11,191 nucleotides of DNA, from the NCBI GenBank assembly GCA_032229885.1, contig JAVYAJ010000191.1, positions 1-11,191 on the forward strand, read 5' to 3'. Position 1 is the stretch's first letter, and each line of letters opens with the position of its first letter. The notes beneath the pieces are model-generated. The model was not told the DNA's origin, did not search any database, and saw only the letters and a program-made list of their open reading frames with translations. Below, in pieces: positions 1 through 6,580 of the stretch. The stretch comes from Anammoximicrobium sp032229885 (GTDB lineage Bacteria > Planctomycetota > Planctomycetia > Pirellulales > Pirellulaceae). Both the position numbers and the translations under genes were made by a program.

Positions 1-105
1 ACTGACCACTGACCACTGACCACTGACCACTGACCACTGACCACTGACCACTGACAACTGACAACTGACAACTGACAACTGACAACTGACAACTGACAAC
101 TGACA
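1..105. repeat. Two-phase heptanucleotide tandem array
   Basis: Fifteen uninterrupted 7-bp units: seven copies of ACTGACC (1-49), then eight copies of ACTGACA (50-105). The switch occurs once, at a unit boundary, and differs in the last base only. The array runs off the left edge, so its full length is unknown. It stops two bases before the stop codon of the minus-strand gene at 108-791, so it lies directly downstream of that gene. Heptamer arrays of this kind recall the short tandemly repeated repetitive (STRR) sequences of filamentous cyanobacteria; that comparison is from memory. There are no spacers, so this is not a CRISPR array. Confidence 0.97.
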
Positions 106-107
106 AC

Positions 108-791
108 TCACAAATCCTCTTCTCCCCCCCGGACCGACACGCTCGTCTCTGCCGCGCCACAGAACTCGCGGAACCCGGCCGCCAGTTGGTCGGCCCAGTC
201 GACCAGTTCCGTCCGATCGATCGCTTCGCGCGACGCATAGATGCACGCCAACAGATGCCGGTCGTCGTCGGCGACTTTCGCCCGCATCGAGTCTTTGACC
301 GGTGTGGCGACCGGTTTCCACTCGTCCGCTTCGAACATGCCGATGCTCAACAAGCCGGCGACGTCCAGTTCCTGTCCGCTGCGGTTGAACACAAACCGGT
401 CGCCCGGCGCGCCGATGCGCAGCGACAGCCGCGTTCCGATGCGATCCAGCGCGACCAAGGAAATGGGCAATCCGCACTGCAGCGAGACGACGTTGATCAA
501 GTCCACCGCATTGGAAATCGCCGGCAAGCCGTCGCCGTCCAGGGCGGTCCTCAGCAGATACTCTTGCGCGGGCTTGTTCCGCCCCGTCGGTCTGAATCCG
601 CCGCGGCGCAGCAAGCCACGGATCTCCTGCCGTCGCGCGTCGCCTCCCGCGACGGCGGTCCGGGCCGCCAGTACGGCGCGGCTGCACCAATCCCGCAGCT
701 CAGCCGGCGCCGCCTCGATCCGCGTTTCGCGCGCCTCGACCAACGCCACGATCAACGCCGACGGACAGTCGTCCAGTGTCAGCTCGAACAT
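108..791 (-). CDS. Stand-alone B3/B4 (tRNA-synthetase-like) domain protein
   Basis: A 227-residue soluble protein without signal peptide or membrane span. Residues about 58-205 resemble the B3/B4 domain of the phenylalanyl-tRNA synthetase beta chain, as found alone in COG3382 proteins: RGLLRRGGFRPTGRNKPAQ (58-76) is followed by the hallmark NAVDLINVVSLQCGLPISL (94-112) and the strand-rich TRLSLRIG segment. In the synthetase this domain helps recognise mischarged tRNA; the role of the free-standing version is not established, so substrate and reaction cannot be given. The start is supported by GGAGAA (plus-strand 800-805), eight bases upstream of ATG. The C-terminus (VRGGEEDL) is encoded partly by a seven-C run (plus strand 124-130), prone to slippage, and the stop lies against the tandem array. 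The 269-base gap to the ExbD-like gene upstream and a possible own promoter suggest it is not part of that operon. Family assignment is good, function unknown. Confidence 0.82.
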   Translation of the reverse strand: MFELTLDDCPSALIVALVEARETRIEAAPAELRDWCSRAVLAARTAVAGGDARRQEIRGLLRRGGFRPTGRNKPAQEYLLRTALDGDGLPAISNAVDLINVVSLQCGLPISLVALDRIGTRLSLRIGAPGDRFVFNRSGQELDVAGLLSIGMFEADEWKPVATPVKDSMRAKVADDDRHLLACIYASREAIDRTELVDWADQLAAGFREFCGAAETSVSVRGGEEDL

Positions 792-874
792 CTCGTTCGT
801 TCTCCGTCATCGCGAAATCGAATCGGAACACTCGCCGCGCCGGTCGCAGCGGGTTCGCGAGGGAACTGCGACGG

Positions 875-880
875 ATTATA
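875..880 (-). promoter_or_regulatory. Candidate -10 box for the B3/B4 gene
   Basis: A perfect TATAAT reads on the minus strand about 84 bases upstream of the B3/B4 start codon. No good -35 hexamer exists at 16-18 bases (GCAAGC at 17), and there is no extended -10 TG. It is plausible because the region is otherwise GC-rich, but it could be chance. Confidence 0.3.
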
Positions 881-935
881 CGATGTCTTCGCAACAGGCT
901 TGCGACCGTGGCGGGCGAATTCGGATCGGCGCGTT

Positions 936-949
936 CGCGGCCGGCCGCG
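936..949. other. 14-bp perfect palindrome in the 792-1060 gap
   Basis: CGCGGCCGGCCGCG is fully self-complementary. It lies in the 269-base gap between the B3/B4 gene and the end of the ExbD-like gene, about 56 bases upstream of the candidate -10 box. There is no T-run on either side, so it is not a classical terminator. In such GC-rich DNA a palindrome of this type may be fortuitous. I see no gene in the rest of the gap. Confidence 0.3.
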
Positions 950-1060
950 TGCGACGGGTGATAGGTCTTCTCGCGCCGCTCGCTGCTGCCGCCGCTCGCC
1001 GCTGCTGATGATCGCCGCTGCCTCCGACGGACGGCGTGGCGAATCTGGTCAAGGGCAATT

Positions 1061-2164
1061 CTAATCGATCGTATCGCTGGGCAGCGGCGGGGGCGGCGGT
1101 TTGGGTTTTTCCGAACTTGGCGGCGTAGGCGCGACGGGCTTGGGTTTGGGCTTGCCCTGACATTGAACCTTGACGCCTAGCGGCATCTTCCACTCGTAGT
1201 CCTCGGTATATGGCTCCCAGCCCGCCAGTACGCCGCGTTCGTCGCACACGGCCCGGGCATTGACGTAGACATCAAAGCTGTCGGGCCAAACCAGGAAACG
1301 GGCATAGTTCTTGTCCGTGCTCATGCGGCGGACCGCGGCCTGGAACCGCGAGGACGGCAGACGCAGCCGATCGCTGGTTTCGCCCACGCCGCGATGCTCG
1401 TAGATCAGGACGAGATTGAAGTTCTCAATCACCAGGCGGCCGCGGAATTCCTGATCGCCGACGGCCTCTTTGTTGTACGCGTCGACCAGTCGCTGACAGT
1501 CGATTTCGCCATCGGCGCCGGCTTTGGCCAGCATTGGCCGCAGCAGATACTCGACACGTTTCTTGACTCGGTCGCGCAACTGTTCGGGGTCGAACACCAG
1601 GATGCGGCCCTCGCGACAGATGAAACGGATCTCGCGTGCATCCTTCGGCGCAGGGCGCGGGTTGGGCAAGCGGACGATCTGCGGCGGCGGAGCGGACATC
1701 TCGGGAGTCTCGCCCAGTTCTCCCTCGACGTCGGCGATCTCGCGATCGAGCTTGGCCAATTCCTCTTGCAACTGCTCTTGCTGCCGCTTGCGCTGCTCGA
1801 CCTGTTGCTTCAATTTTTGCAGATCGACCGGTTCCACCTCCGGCACGTTTGGCAAATCCTGCAGTAGCTGGCGTTGTTGTTCCAGCGTGGCCTGATCCTG
1901 TTGGACCTGGACGTCCAACCCAAACGTCCGGACCTGCAATTCCTTCAGATCTTCGTGCTGCTGGATCGCCTGCTGTTGCATCTCTGTCAGCATCTGTTCG
2001 GTAACGCCGAACTGGCTGGGATCTTCCTCTCGGATCCGTTCGACCGTCTTCTGCATATTCAGCGTCACCAACACGAAGACCAACACCAAGATGCCGACCA
2101 CGTTGGTGACGGTATCCAGCAGCGAGTCGAGGTTCATGTCGGCGGATTGAAAGCGAGCTTTCAT
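1061..2164 (-). CDS. ExbD/TolR-like membrane protein with long coiled coil (third gene of cluster)
   Basis: A 367-residue protein with ExbD/TolR architecture: a short cytoplasmic N-terminus, one membrane span at about 15-36 (LLDTVTNVVGILVLVFVLVT), and a large presumed periplasmic part. Asp17 at the start of the span occupies the position of the conserved, proton-path Asp of ExbD/TolR. Residues about 55-150 are rich in Q, E, L and K with heptad spacing, so a coiled coil is likely. A folded domain follows (about 176-335), then a proline/lysine-rich tail (338-362). Typical ExbD is about 140 residues, so this is a much enlarged form. It is the last of three co-oriented genes after an ExbB-like and a second ExbD-like gene, and probably assembles with the ExbB-like channel. 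The start is the first in-frame ATG; no clear Shine-Dalgarno is visible, and Met10 is an alternative. The cargo or process powered is unknown. Confidence 0.8.
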   Translation of the reverse strand: MKARFQSADMNLDSLLDTVTNVVGILVLVFVLVTLNMQKTVERIREEDPSQFGVTEQMLTEMQQQAIQQHEDLKELQVRTFGLDVQVQQDQATLEQQRQLLQDLPNVPEVEPVDLQKLKQQVEQRKRQQEQLQEELAKLDREIADVEGELGETPEMSAPPPQIVRLPNPRPAPKDAREIRFICREGRILVFDPEQLRDRVKKRVEYLLRPMLAKAGADGEIDCQRLVDAYNKEAVGDQEFRGRLVIENFNLVLIYEHRGVGETSDRLRLPSSRFQAAVRRMSTDKNYARFLVWPDSFDVYVNARAVCDERGVLAGWEPYTEDYEWKMPLGVKVQCQGKPKPKPVAPTPPSSEKPKPPPPPLPSDTID

Positions 2165-2285
2165 CGGATCGGCTTCGAATAGGGTGCTATCGGTCTTGGC
2201 GAATCCCGGGGCGCACGGCCGTGACGGTCCACGGATGGCCGCCTGTGATGCGCCGCGTCGCGTGCGCGACTGCTTTGTTTGACAC

Positions 2286-2320
2286 GCGCGCCGCGGATTT
2301 CCCGCGGAAGCGCGGCGCGT
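2286..2320. other. GC-rich hairpin between the two ExbD-like genes
   Basis: CGCGCCGCG (2287-2295) is the exact reverse complement of CGCGGCGCG (2311-2319), with a possible extra G-U pair outside and a 15-base loop. It lies in the 207-base gap 2165-2371, the only sizeable gap in the three-gene cluster. No T-run follows on the minus strand, so an attenuator, mRNA processing or stability element is more likely than a Rho-independent terminator. No small gene is supported in the gap. Confidence 0.45.
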
Positions 2321-2371
2321 CCGGTCGCGCCTCCCGGCGCGGTGGCCCGCGGATTCACGGCTGTGATCGCG

Positions 2372-3178
2372 TCATTTTCGGTCCTGGAACATGCTCAAAT
2401 CCAGCTTGCCATGTCCGGCGACGGCCAGTTTTCCGTTGGTCACATACGCTCGTCTCGCGACGCCGCTGGCGGTCTGATAGGTTCTCGTGCCGTCGGGGCG
2501 CACCAGGAAGACCAGTGTTCCTTTCGGCTGTTGCTTGACGGATTCGAGCAGTTTGGAAAAAGCCTCGCTGGTCGCCACGCGACCGATGGGGATCCGCACC
2601 GGTTCGGGTCCATCGTGCAAGACGACCTCGTTGGCGGCGCACTCGACAAACGTCGGCTGGCGATCATAGCCGGAACCGCTGGGCAGGATCTGGATTTCGG
2701 ATTGCCCCGATTCCTTGCGGTTGGCGAGCAACGTCCGCAGCTCGATCAACCGTTGTTTCGCCTCGTCCAGCTTGGGCTGCGCCGCGTCGATCATCTCCTG
2801 CAATTGCTTCGCCTCGGCTTCCAACGGCGGCTGTTTCTGCGTTTGCTCGTCGAGCGCCTTGCGCCGCGCTTCGCGCTGCGCGATCTCGGCTTGCTGCTGT
2901 TCGACCTGTTGCCGCAAGGTCTCGGCCTGTTGGACGAGCTCGGCCAGACGCTGCTGCTGGTCGGTGTCGGTCTTTACGCGTTGGCGAAGCACTCGATATT
3001 GGGCGGCGCGGGCTCGCGATTTCTTGACGGCCTCGAGGTCGCTCGGGTCTTCCACGGTCTGTCCGATCTGGGCCAACGTGGCCGCCGTGATCAACAAGAC
3101 GAGAATCCCGATCAGGCTGGCCATGATGTCCAGAAAAGAGAACAGCGATACCGTGTCGTCGAGATTGGCTTTTCGCAT
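2372..3178 (-). CDS. ExbD/TolR-like membrane protein with coiled coil (second gene of cluster)
   Basis: A 268-residue protein with one membrane span at about 12-33. The segment FLDIMASLIGILVLL aligns without gaps to LLDTVTNVVGILVLV of the other ExbD-like protein in this cluster, including Asp17 and the shared GILVL. Residues about 45-155 form a strongly predicted coiled coil full of Q, E, A and R (for example QQVEQQQAEIAQREARR). The C-terminal domain (about 160-268) carries VFLVRPDGTRTYQTASG, a pattern seen in planctomycete ExbD-like proteins. It starts 33 bases after the ExbB-like gene ends, which argues for one transcript. No good Shine-Dalgarno precedes the ATG, so translation may be coupled or leaderless-like. 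Presumably it forms the force-transmitting partner of the channel. It is twice the length of a normal ExbD; biological role unknown. Confidence 0.8.
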   Translation of the reverse strand: MRKANLDDTVSLFSFLDIMASLIGILVLLITAATLAQIGQTVEDPSDLEAVKKSRARAAQYRVLRQRVKTDTDQQQRLAELVQQAETLRQQVEQQQAEIAQREARRKALDEQTQKQPPLEAEAKQLQEMIDAAQPKLDEAKQRLIELRTLLANRKESGQSEIQILPSGSGYDRQPTFVECAANEVVLHDGPEPVRIPIGRVATSEAFSKLLESVKQQPKGTLVFLVRPDGTRTYQTASGVARRAYVTNGKLAVAGHGKLDLSMFQDRK

Positions 3179-3211
3179 GTTGGCGGTTCGAGTTGCTCGC
3201 GAACGTATGGG

Positions 3212-4663
3212 TCAGGGCGAATCGTCACCACGGGATCCAAACGAAAACCAGCGGCGGCGCGGCCGCGGGACAGTCTGAATCATCACCTGTTTTCCATCCA
3301 GCGCGCCCAGCACGTCGTTCATGTTGGACACGGCCTGCCGCAGCAGCTTGAGGTGTTCGGCCAGCGAGATCGCGGCGCTGGTCGCCGTCGTGGCGGACTC
3401 GCGCGCCATCTGCACCAACTGTCGTTGCGCCGCCTCGCTCTGTTCGGTCAACAGGCGGACGCTGTCGTGCGCGTGCTGGACCACCTCGGCCAGATTCTGG
3501 TCGATGGCCCGCTTGATCGTCTGGCTGATCTGGTCGGGCTCGATCTGCAGATCGCCGCTCGCGTCCTTGAGTCGTTTGAGGAGATTCTCGTTGCAGTATT
3601 CGTCGACCCAATTCAGCAGATCTTCCTCGGCTTTCTGCAGCGCGCTGGCGGGAAACTTCAGCATCAGACTCATCATCAACGCCACGAGCGTCGTGTCGAA
3701 CGCCGTGCTCAACCCTCCGGTGATCGCCCCCAGCGACTCTTTGATCCCCTCGATGTCCGACGTATCGCCGCCGCCCAGGCTGCCGACGGCCGTGCCCAGT
3801 CCGATCACCGTGCCGATGAACCCCAGGATGGGAATGGCCCAGATGAACACGTTCAGGATCGAATAGCTCGCCGCGGCCGCTTGATTGTCCAATTCCGACT
3901 GCGACGACAACACGGTGGACACTTCGGATGCGCTTCGTCGGACGGTAAAGTGTTCGAGCCCACGAATCACGCGTTGGACTAGATAGCGAGACGCCGGATT
4001 CACGGGCAGGTCTCGAATCAGGGCCAGAAACCGCTCGACGTTGTAGACAGTGATCTCGTGTCCTACACTTTCCGGCAGCAGATCGAACAGCATGGCCTCG
4101 CGCTGCCGCCGCAGCTTGATGAACTTGTAGTACAGGATCGCCACCGACCAAAACATCAAGAATGCCTCGGCCACCGTCACCCAGCCGCGTTCATAGAACA
4201 GATCGCGAAAATAGTTGGGCGGCTGCGGCAGCAGCAGCAGGTAGAACAGGACCGTCGCAACCGCGCCGATCCCGGCGGTCAGCAAGTTGTTGACATTGGT
4301 TCCGTCGTCGCTGTCGTCGGCAATCTGCTTTCTTCCGCGATCCCCTCGACTCGCGGTGCGCGGACGGCTCGGAGGCGTCGGCGGGGTCGCTCGGGAACCT
4401 ACCGCGATTTGCGGCAACGGCGGGGATTGGAGGGCCGTTCTCGCCGACGCGCCGTCACCGGCGTCGCGCGCCGCAGCGGGTGCAACGGCCATCGCCGGAT
4501 CGCCCACACTTTCGGTCTCGATGGTCGGCGAGTCCTCCGCCGGGTTGCTCGCGGGAACAGTGACAGCCGAACGGCAATATGGACATTTGGCTCTGCGCCC
4601 GGCAAGCTCCTCGCGAACCTTCAGCGTCTTGCCACAGTTGGTGCAGGCGAAATTAAAGTACAT
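3212..4663 (-). CDS. MotA/TolQ/ExbB-type channel protein with N-terminal zinc ribbon (first gene of cluster)
   Basis: A 483-residue inner-membrane protein. Domains in order: a two-CxxC zinc ribbon (Cys7, Cys10, Cys27, Cys30); a low-complexity Pro/Ala/Ser linker (about 38-120); four likely membrane spans near 126-146, 162-182, 271-296 and 314-336; and a long cytoplasmic helical tail to about 460 ending in a basic segment. The stretch AIPILGFIGTVIGLGTAVG (276-294) and the span LSTAFDTTLVALMMSLMLKF (318-337) are the conserved pore-lining parts of the MotA/TolQ/ExbB family (PF01618). The family conducts protons or sodium to drive a partner protein. Two ExbD-like partners follow at once downstream. 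The start at 4663 was chosen because GGGAGAGGAG (plus 4667-4676) precedes it. An upstream ATG (4678) lacks such a site, and the open frame farther up to 4882 has no family-like sequence. The zinc ribbon fused to an ExbB channel and the long tail are unusual compared with the ~240-residue ExbB of proteobacteria. Confidence 0.87.
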   Translation of the reverse strand: MYFNFACTNCGKTLKVREELAGRRAKCPYCRSAVTVPASNPAEDSPTIETESVGDPAMAVAPAAARDAGDGASARTALQSPPLPQIAVGSRATPPTPPSRPRTASRGDRGRKQIADDSDDGTNVNNLLTAGIGAVATVLFYLLLLPQPPNYFRDLFYERGWVTVAEAFLMFWSVAILYYKFIKLRRQREAMLFDLLPESVGHEITVYNVERFLALIRDLPVNPASRYLVQRVIRGLEHFTVRRSASEVSTVLSSQSELDNQAAAASYSILNVFIWAIPILGFIGTVIGLGTAVGSLGGGDTSDIEGIKESLGAITGGLSTAFDTTLVALMMSLMLKFPASALQKAEEDLLNWVDEYCNENLLKRLKDASGDLQIEPDQISQTIKRAIDQNLAEVVQHAHDSVRLLTEQSEAAQRQLVQMARESATTATSAAISLAEHLKLLRQAVSNMNDVLGALDGKQVMIQTVPRPRRRWFSFGSRGDDSP

Positions 4664-4666
4664 CCA

Positions 4667-4676
4667 CTCCTCTCCC
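4667..4676 (-). promoter_or_regulatory. Ribosome binding site that fixes the ExbB-like start
   Basis: GGGAGAGGAG on the minus strand, with the GGGAG core eight bases before ATG at 4663. The alternative ATG at 4678 lies inside or upstream of this purine run and has no site of its own. Confidence 0.65.
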
Positions 4677-4688
4677 ATGCTGATTTGC

Positions 4689-4704
4689 CACGCGAAACAG
4701 CGTG
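4689..4704. other. Inverted repeat CACGC-N6-GCGTG upstream of the ExbB-like gene
   Basis: CACGC and GCGTG are separated by GAAACA, directly upstream of the ribosome binding site. It is followed on the plus strand by TTAGAGTACCC and ATGGCTGGCAC. I have an uncertain memory of similar sequence as a recurrent intergenic palindrome in Pirellulales; here only one arm would be preserved. It could equally be an operator or chance. Confidence 0.3.
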
Positions 4705-4909
4705 TTAGAGTACCCAATGGCTGGCACGATGGGAAGCGCGGGCGGACGGTCGGTTGAGTTTCGCCGGAGCGCGTAGCGCAGCCTCGGCCGGCTCGGCTAC
4801 AACCAGCTCCGGCAAGAGTCTTGCAATGATCGAGCTCGTGGGCCCACCGCCGCTTTTTCGCGGCAAGCGTCAAGCGGGGCACAATGGGACGACGACTTCT
4901 GTCCCCGCC

Positions 4910-4949
4910 GACCCGGCGCCGACCGACCCGGCGCCGACCGACCCAGCGC
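4910..4949. repeat. 15-bp tandem repeat, 2.7 copies
   Basis: The unit GACCCGGCGCCGACC occurs at 4910-4924 and 4925-4939, and a partial third copy with one change (GACCCAGCGC) at 4940-4949. It lies in non-coding DNA. The unit contains the palindrome GGCGCC. Confidence 0.9.
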
Positions 4950-5082
4950 GGGCGGAACGGAGATCAGGCACGACGATAGCCCCGCGGAACGATCCCGCGA
5001 TATTCATCGTTTTGGCCGCAGGCCATCGATCACCGTCGCCCCGTGCGTTGTCTATTCATCATTCTGGGATGCCGCACGCGTC

Positions 5083-5124
5083 GGGGCGCCGAGTTTCCCG
5101 CGGCCTGACCATCGCGGGCGCCCC
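5083..5124. other. Nested inverted repeats downstream of the glycine-zipper gene
   Basis: GGGGCGCC (5083-5090) pairs with GGCGCCCC (5117-5124). Alternatively, CCCGCG (5097-5102) pairs with CGCGGG (5113-5118) around a 10-base loop. The two structures compete for the same right arm. They start about 60 bases past the stop codon of the minus-strand gene at 5183, a position suited to transcript ends, but no T-run follows. Confidence 0.3.
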
Positions 5125-5182
5125 AATGTTTCGACTAGACACCACACTTGGTGTGCACGACCACGCGGCTGCGGCCAGTTCG

Positions 5183-5839
5183 CTAGTCCCCGAACGAAAT
5201 TCCCCAGCGAATGCCGGCCGAGTGCGGATGGGCGCGCATCGGGTAGGGGCGATAGGGCGGACAATGCCAATGGGGCGCCACGGGCGCCAGGTAGACGGGC
5301 GGCGCGTAATAGTGTTCGCGGACGATCACGCTGCTCGTCGGCGGCGCGACAGCCACACCGGCGCCGGCGACCGGTGCGGATTGCATGGCGTGGATCACGG
5401 TATCGCTGACCCCCGCCTGGCTCATCAAGATCAAATCGTTGGCTTTGGGTCGGGCGACGACTCCGTACGTGCGGATATGGGTGGCGATGACATTGTCGGA
5501 CAGCCGCGACTGGGTCATGCTGATCGCGTCGGCGACCGTGACGGCCTGGGACGCCTGCTGGGCCAGTTGCTGCTCGTAGGCGGCCTTGGTGCGGGCGACG
5601 TCCGCGTCGACCGAATCGCCAATGGCGGCGCCGGCCAGCGCGCCGACGGCGCCGCCGATCAACGCGCCTTCGGCTGTCTGACCATTGTTGTGCCCGATCG
5701 CGCCACCGGTCAAAGCGCCCAGCAGCGCGCCGACGCCAAATCCGCGATCCCGATTGTAGTACGGCGATTGGGCGAACGCGTCAGGCGCCCCGAACGCCGC
5801 CACAGACAGCACCAATACGATCGACAACCTGGCTCGCAT
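5183..5839 (-). CDS. Secreted glycine-zipper envelope protein
   Basis: A 218-residue exported protein. Residues 1-23 are a signal peptide (Arg at 2 and 4, hydrophobic core, AFA before Gln24); there is no lipobox Cys, so it is not an obvious lipoprotein. Residues about 34-76 are a glycine zipper of two hydrophobic hairpin-like segments (GVGALLGALTGGAIG and GALIGGAVGALAGAAIG), as in the YMGG-like / Rick_17kDa-type outer-membrane families. A helical part follows with an internal repeat: MTQSRLSDNVI (108-118) and MSQAGVSDTVI (139-149). The C-terminus is rich in Pro, Tyr and His and ends in RWGISFGD. A role in the envelope is likely; no enzyme activity is indicated. The Met at 5839 is chosen because the signal peptide begins there and GAGGG (plus 5845-5849) precedes it by five bases; the open frame extending to 6001 is not signal-like. 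A promoter sits just upstream, so the gene is probably monocistronic. Confidence 0.82.
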   Translation of the reverse strand: MRARLSIVLVLSVAAFGAPDAFAQSPYYNRDRGFGVGALLGALTGGAIGHNNGQTAEGALIGGAVGALAGAAIGDSVDADVARTKAAYEQQLAQQASQAVTVADAISMTQSRLSDNVIATHIRTYGVVARPKANDLILMSQAGVSDTVIHAMQSAPVAGAGVAVAPPTSSVIVREHYYAPPVYLAPVAPHWHCPPYRPYPMRAHPHSAGIRWGISFGD

Positions 5840-5867
5840 GATCGCCCTCGACGAAAAAGAGACGCGA

Positions 5868-5896
5868 ATAGTGCCAAGGCGCGCAGAATCCGTCAA
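5868..5896 (-). promoter_or_regulatory. Sigma-70-like promoter of the glycine-zipper gene
   Basis: On the minus strand, TTGACG (plus 5891-5896), a 17-base spacer, then CACTAT (plus 5868-5873). The -35 matches five of six bases; the -10 matches three, including the key A2 and T6. It places the transcript start near 5861 and gives a leader of about 20 bases carrying the GAGGG ribosome binding site. Confidence 0.5.
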
Positions 5897-6410
5897 GGCG
5901 AATCCACCCAGACCGCAGACGGACGTTCTCGCGTCCCCCGTGATTATCGCCAGGACCGACCGCCGGTCTTCACGGTTTCGTCGGCGAACCACTGCCAGCA
6001 TCGCCGGATCGATCGACGATCGCGGCAGGTCCGATCAGACAGCTTGGCCTGCCACGTCGCGATCGTTGATTTGTTTCCTGCGGAAATTGCGCATCGTATC
6101 GGCCCGGGGCTGTGCGGGGGCATGTCCGAGGTTGGCGATTTCGGCTGGACGGATACGGAACCTCGAGAGGAATAGAGACTGCGCATGAAAGGTCATTTAG
6201 CGGAGCGTCTGCACGGATAGACATCGACGCCAATGGCGGCTCTGTATGCGATGAAGAACAGGCATTGTACCAACAGACCGGACTCGGGCGCGACAGCTAG
6301 CGCGCGGTGTTGATGCGCGTCGTGTCGAAACGGGGGGGGCTGGACTTCGGAGCCCGGAGCGGTACAAGAGTGAACGTGAGTATCGATTTATCTGCCACAA
6401 AGACTCGGAG
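5897..6410. other. About 500 bases without a supported gene
   Basis: This divergent region lies between the glycine-zipper promoter and the transposase relic. Several short open frames exist on both strands, but none has a ribosome binding site, a plausible composition or a recognisable domain. An eight-G run occurs near 6333-6340. I see no terminator, RNA gene or repeat here. Some of it may be decayed sequence belonging to the relic at 6411, but I could not recognise transposon ends. Confidence 0.6.
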
Positions 6411-6576
6411 ATGAAATTGGCGACGATCCTCGATGGGCTCGAACCCTTCGAGTCGTTCGTCTATCGGTCGAGTCGCTAGGATGAGCCAGCGGTGGGGCTG
6501 ACGTTGCGGGTGAAACTTACGAATCGAGTCAATGGGCGAGCGATCTGTTCGGGCTGTCGAGACCCTAAAGGCATAC
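6411..6576 (+). pseudogene. N-terminal remnant of an ISL3-type transposase
   Basis: One frame reads MKLATILDGLEPFESFVYR, then a TAG at 6477-6479, then GLTLRVKLTNRVNGRAICSGC. From memory of the family, planctomycete ISL3-type transposases begin with a pattern like M-x-L-x-TIL, then SFVY, then a TLxV...ANGRPxCSGC zinc-binding motif; the order and spacing fit here. The TAG inside the motif block and the loss of similarity after CSGC (ending 6557) show that it is broken and truncated. Only about 55 of some 400 residues are left, including the first CxxC of the zinc finger. I saw no terminal inverted repeats or target duplication. The remnant runs to within a few bases of the hydrolase start at 6581 and contains that gene's apparent ribosome binding site. 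Assignment rests on motif recall, not a search. Confidence 0.55.
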
Positions 6577-6580
6577 GTGG

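Larger units (their letters stand above)
4664..5182. other. 519-base gap without a supported gene
   Basis: This lies between the start of the ExbB-like gene and the end of the glycine-zipper gene, so it must hold the promoter of the ExbB/ExbD cluster. I find only a weak minus-strand candidate (TTCCCA, 17 bases, TACTCT ending near 4708), too poor to call separately. The region holds a small inverted repeat (4689-4704), a 15-bp tandem repeat (4910-4949) and an inverted repeat pair (5083-5124). Long open frames on both strands here show no family features and look like GC-driven shadows. Confidence 0.7.

Noticed and set aside
1..105. CRISPR array
   Set aside because: Units are contiguous 7-mers with no spacers.
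2279..3982. 567-codon open frame on the plus strand, antisense to the ExbB/ExbD genes
   Set aside because: It mirrors two genes with clear family features. Its translation is rich in R, Q, H and L without domains, and long antisense frames are common in GC-rich DNA.
1061..4663. Zorya-like (ZorAB) anti-phage motor
   Set aside because: An ExbB/MotA protein with a long tail plus ExbD-like partners is reminiscent of it, but there is no ZorC, ZorD or ZorE, and the second ExbD-like gene and zinc ribbon do not fit.
4664..4882. N-terminal extension of the ExbB-like protein
   Set aside because: The open frame continues, but the extra residues have no conserved features, whereas a strong ribosome binding site directly precedes 4663.
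4754..6175. 473-codon open frame on the plus strand
   Set aside because: It overlaps the glycine-zipper gene and its promoter. The composition (R, D, G, H) is that of a shadow frame and there is no ribosome binding site.
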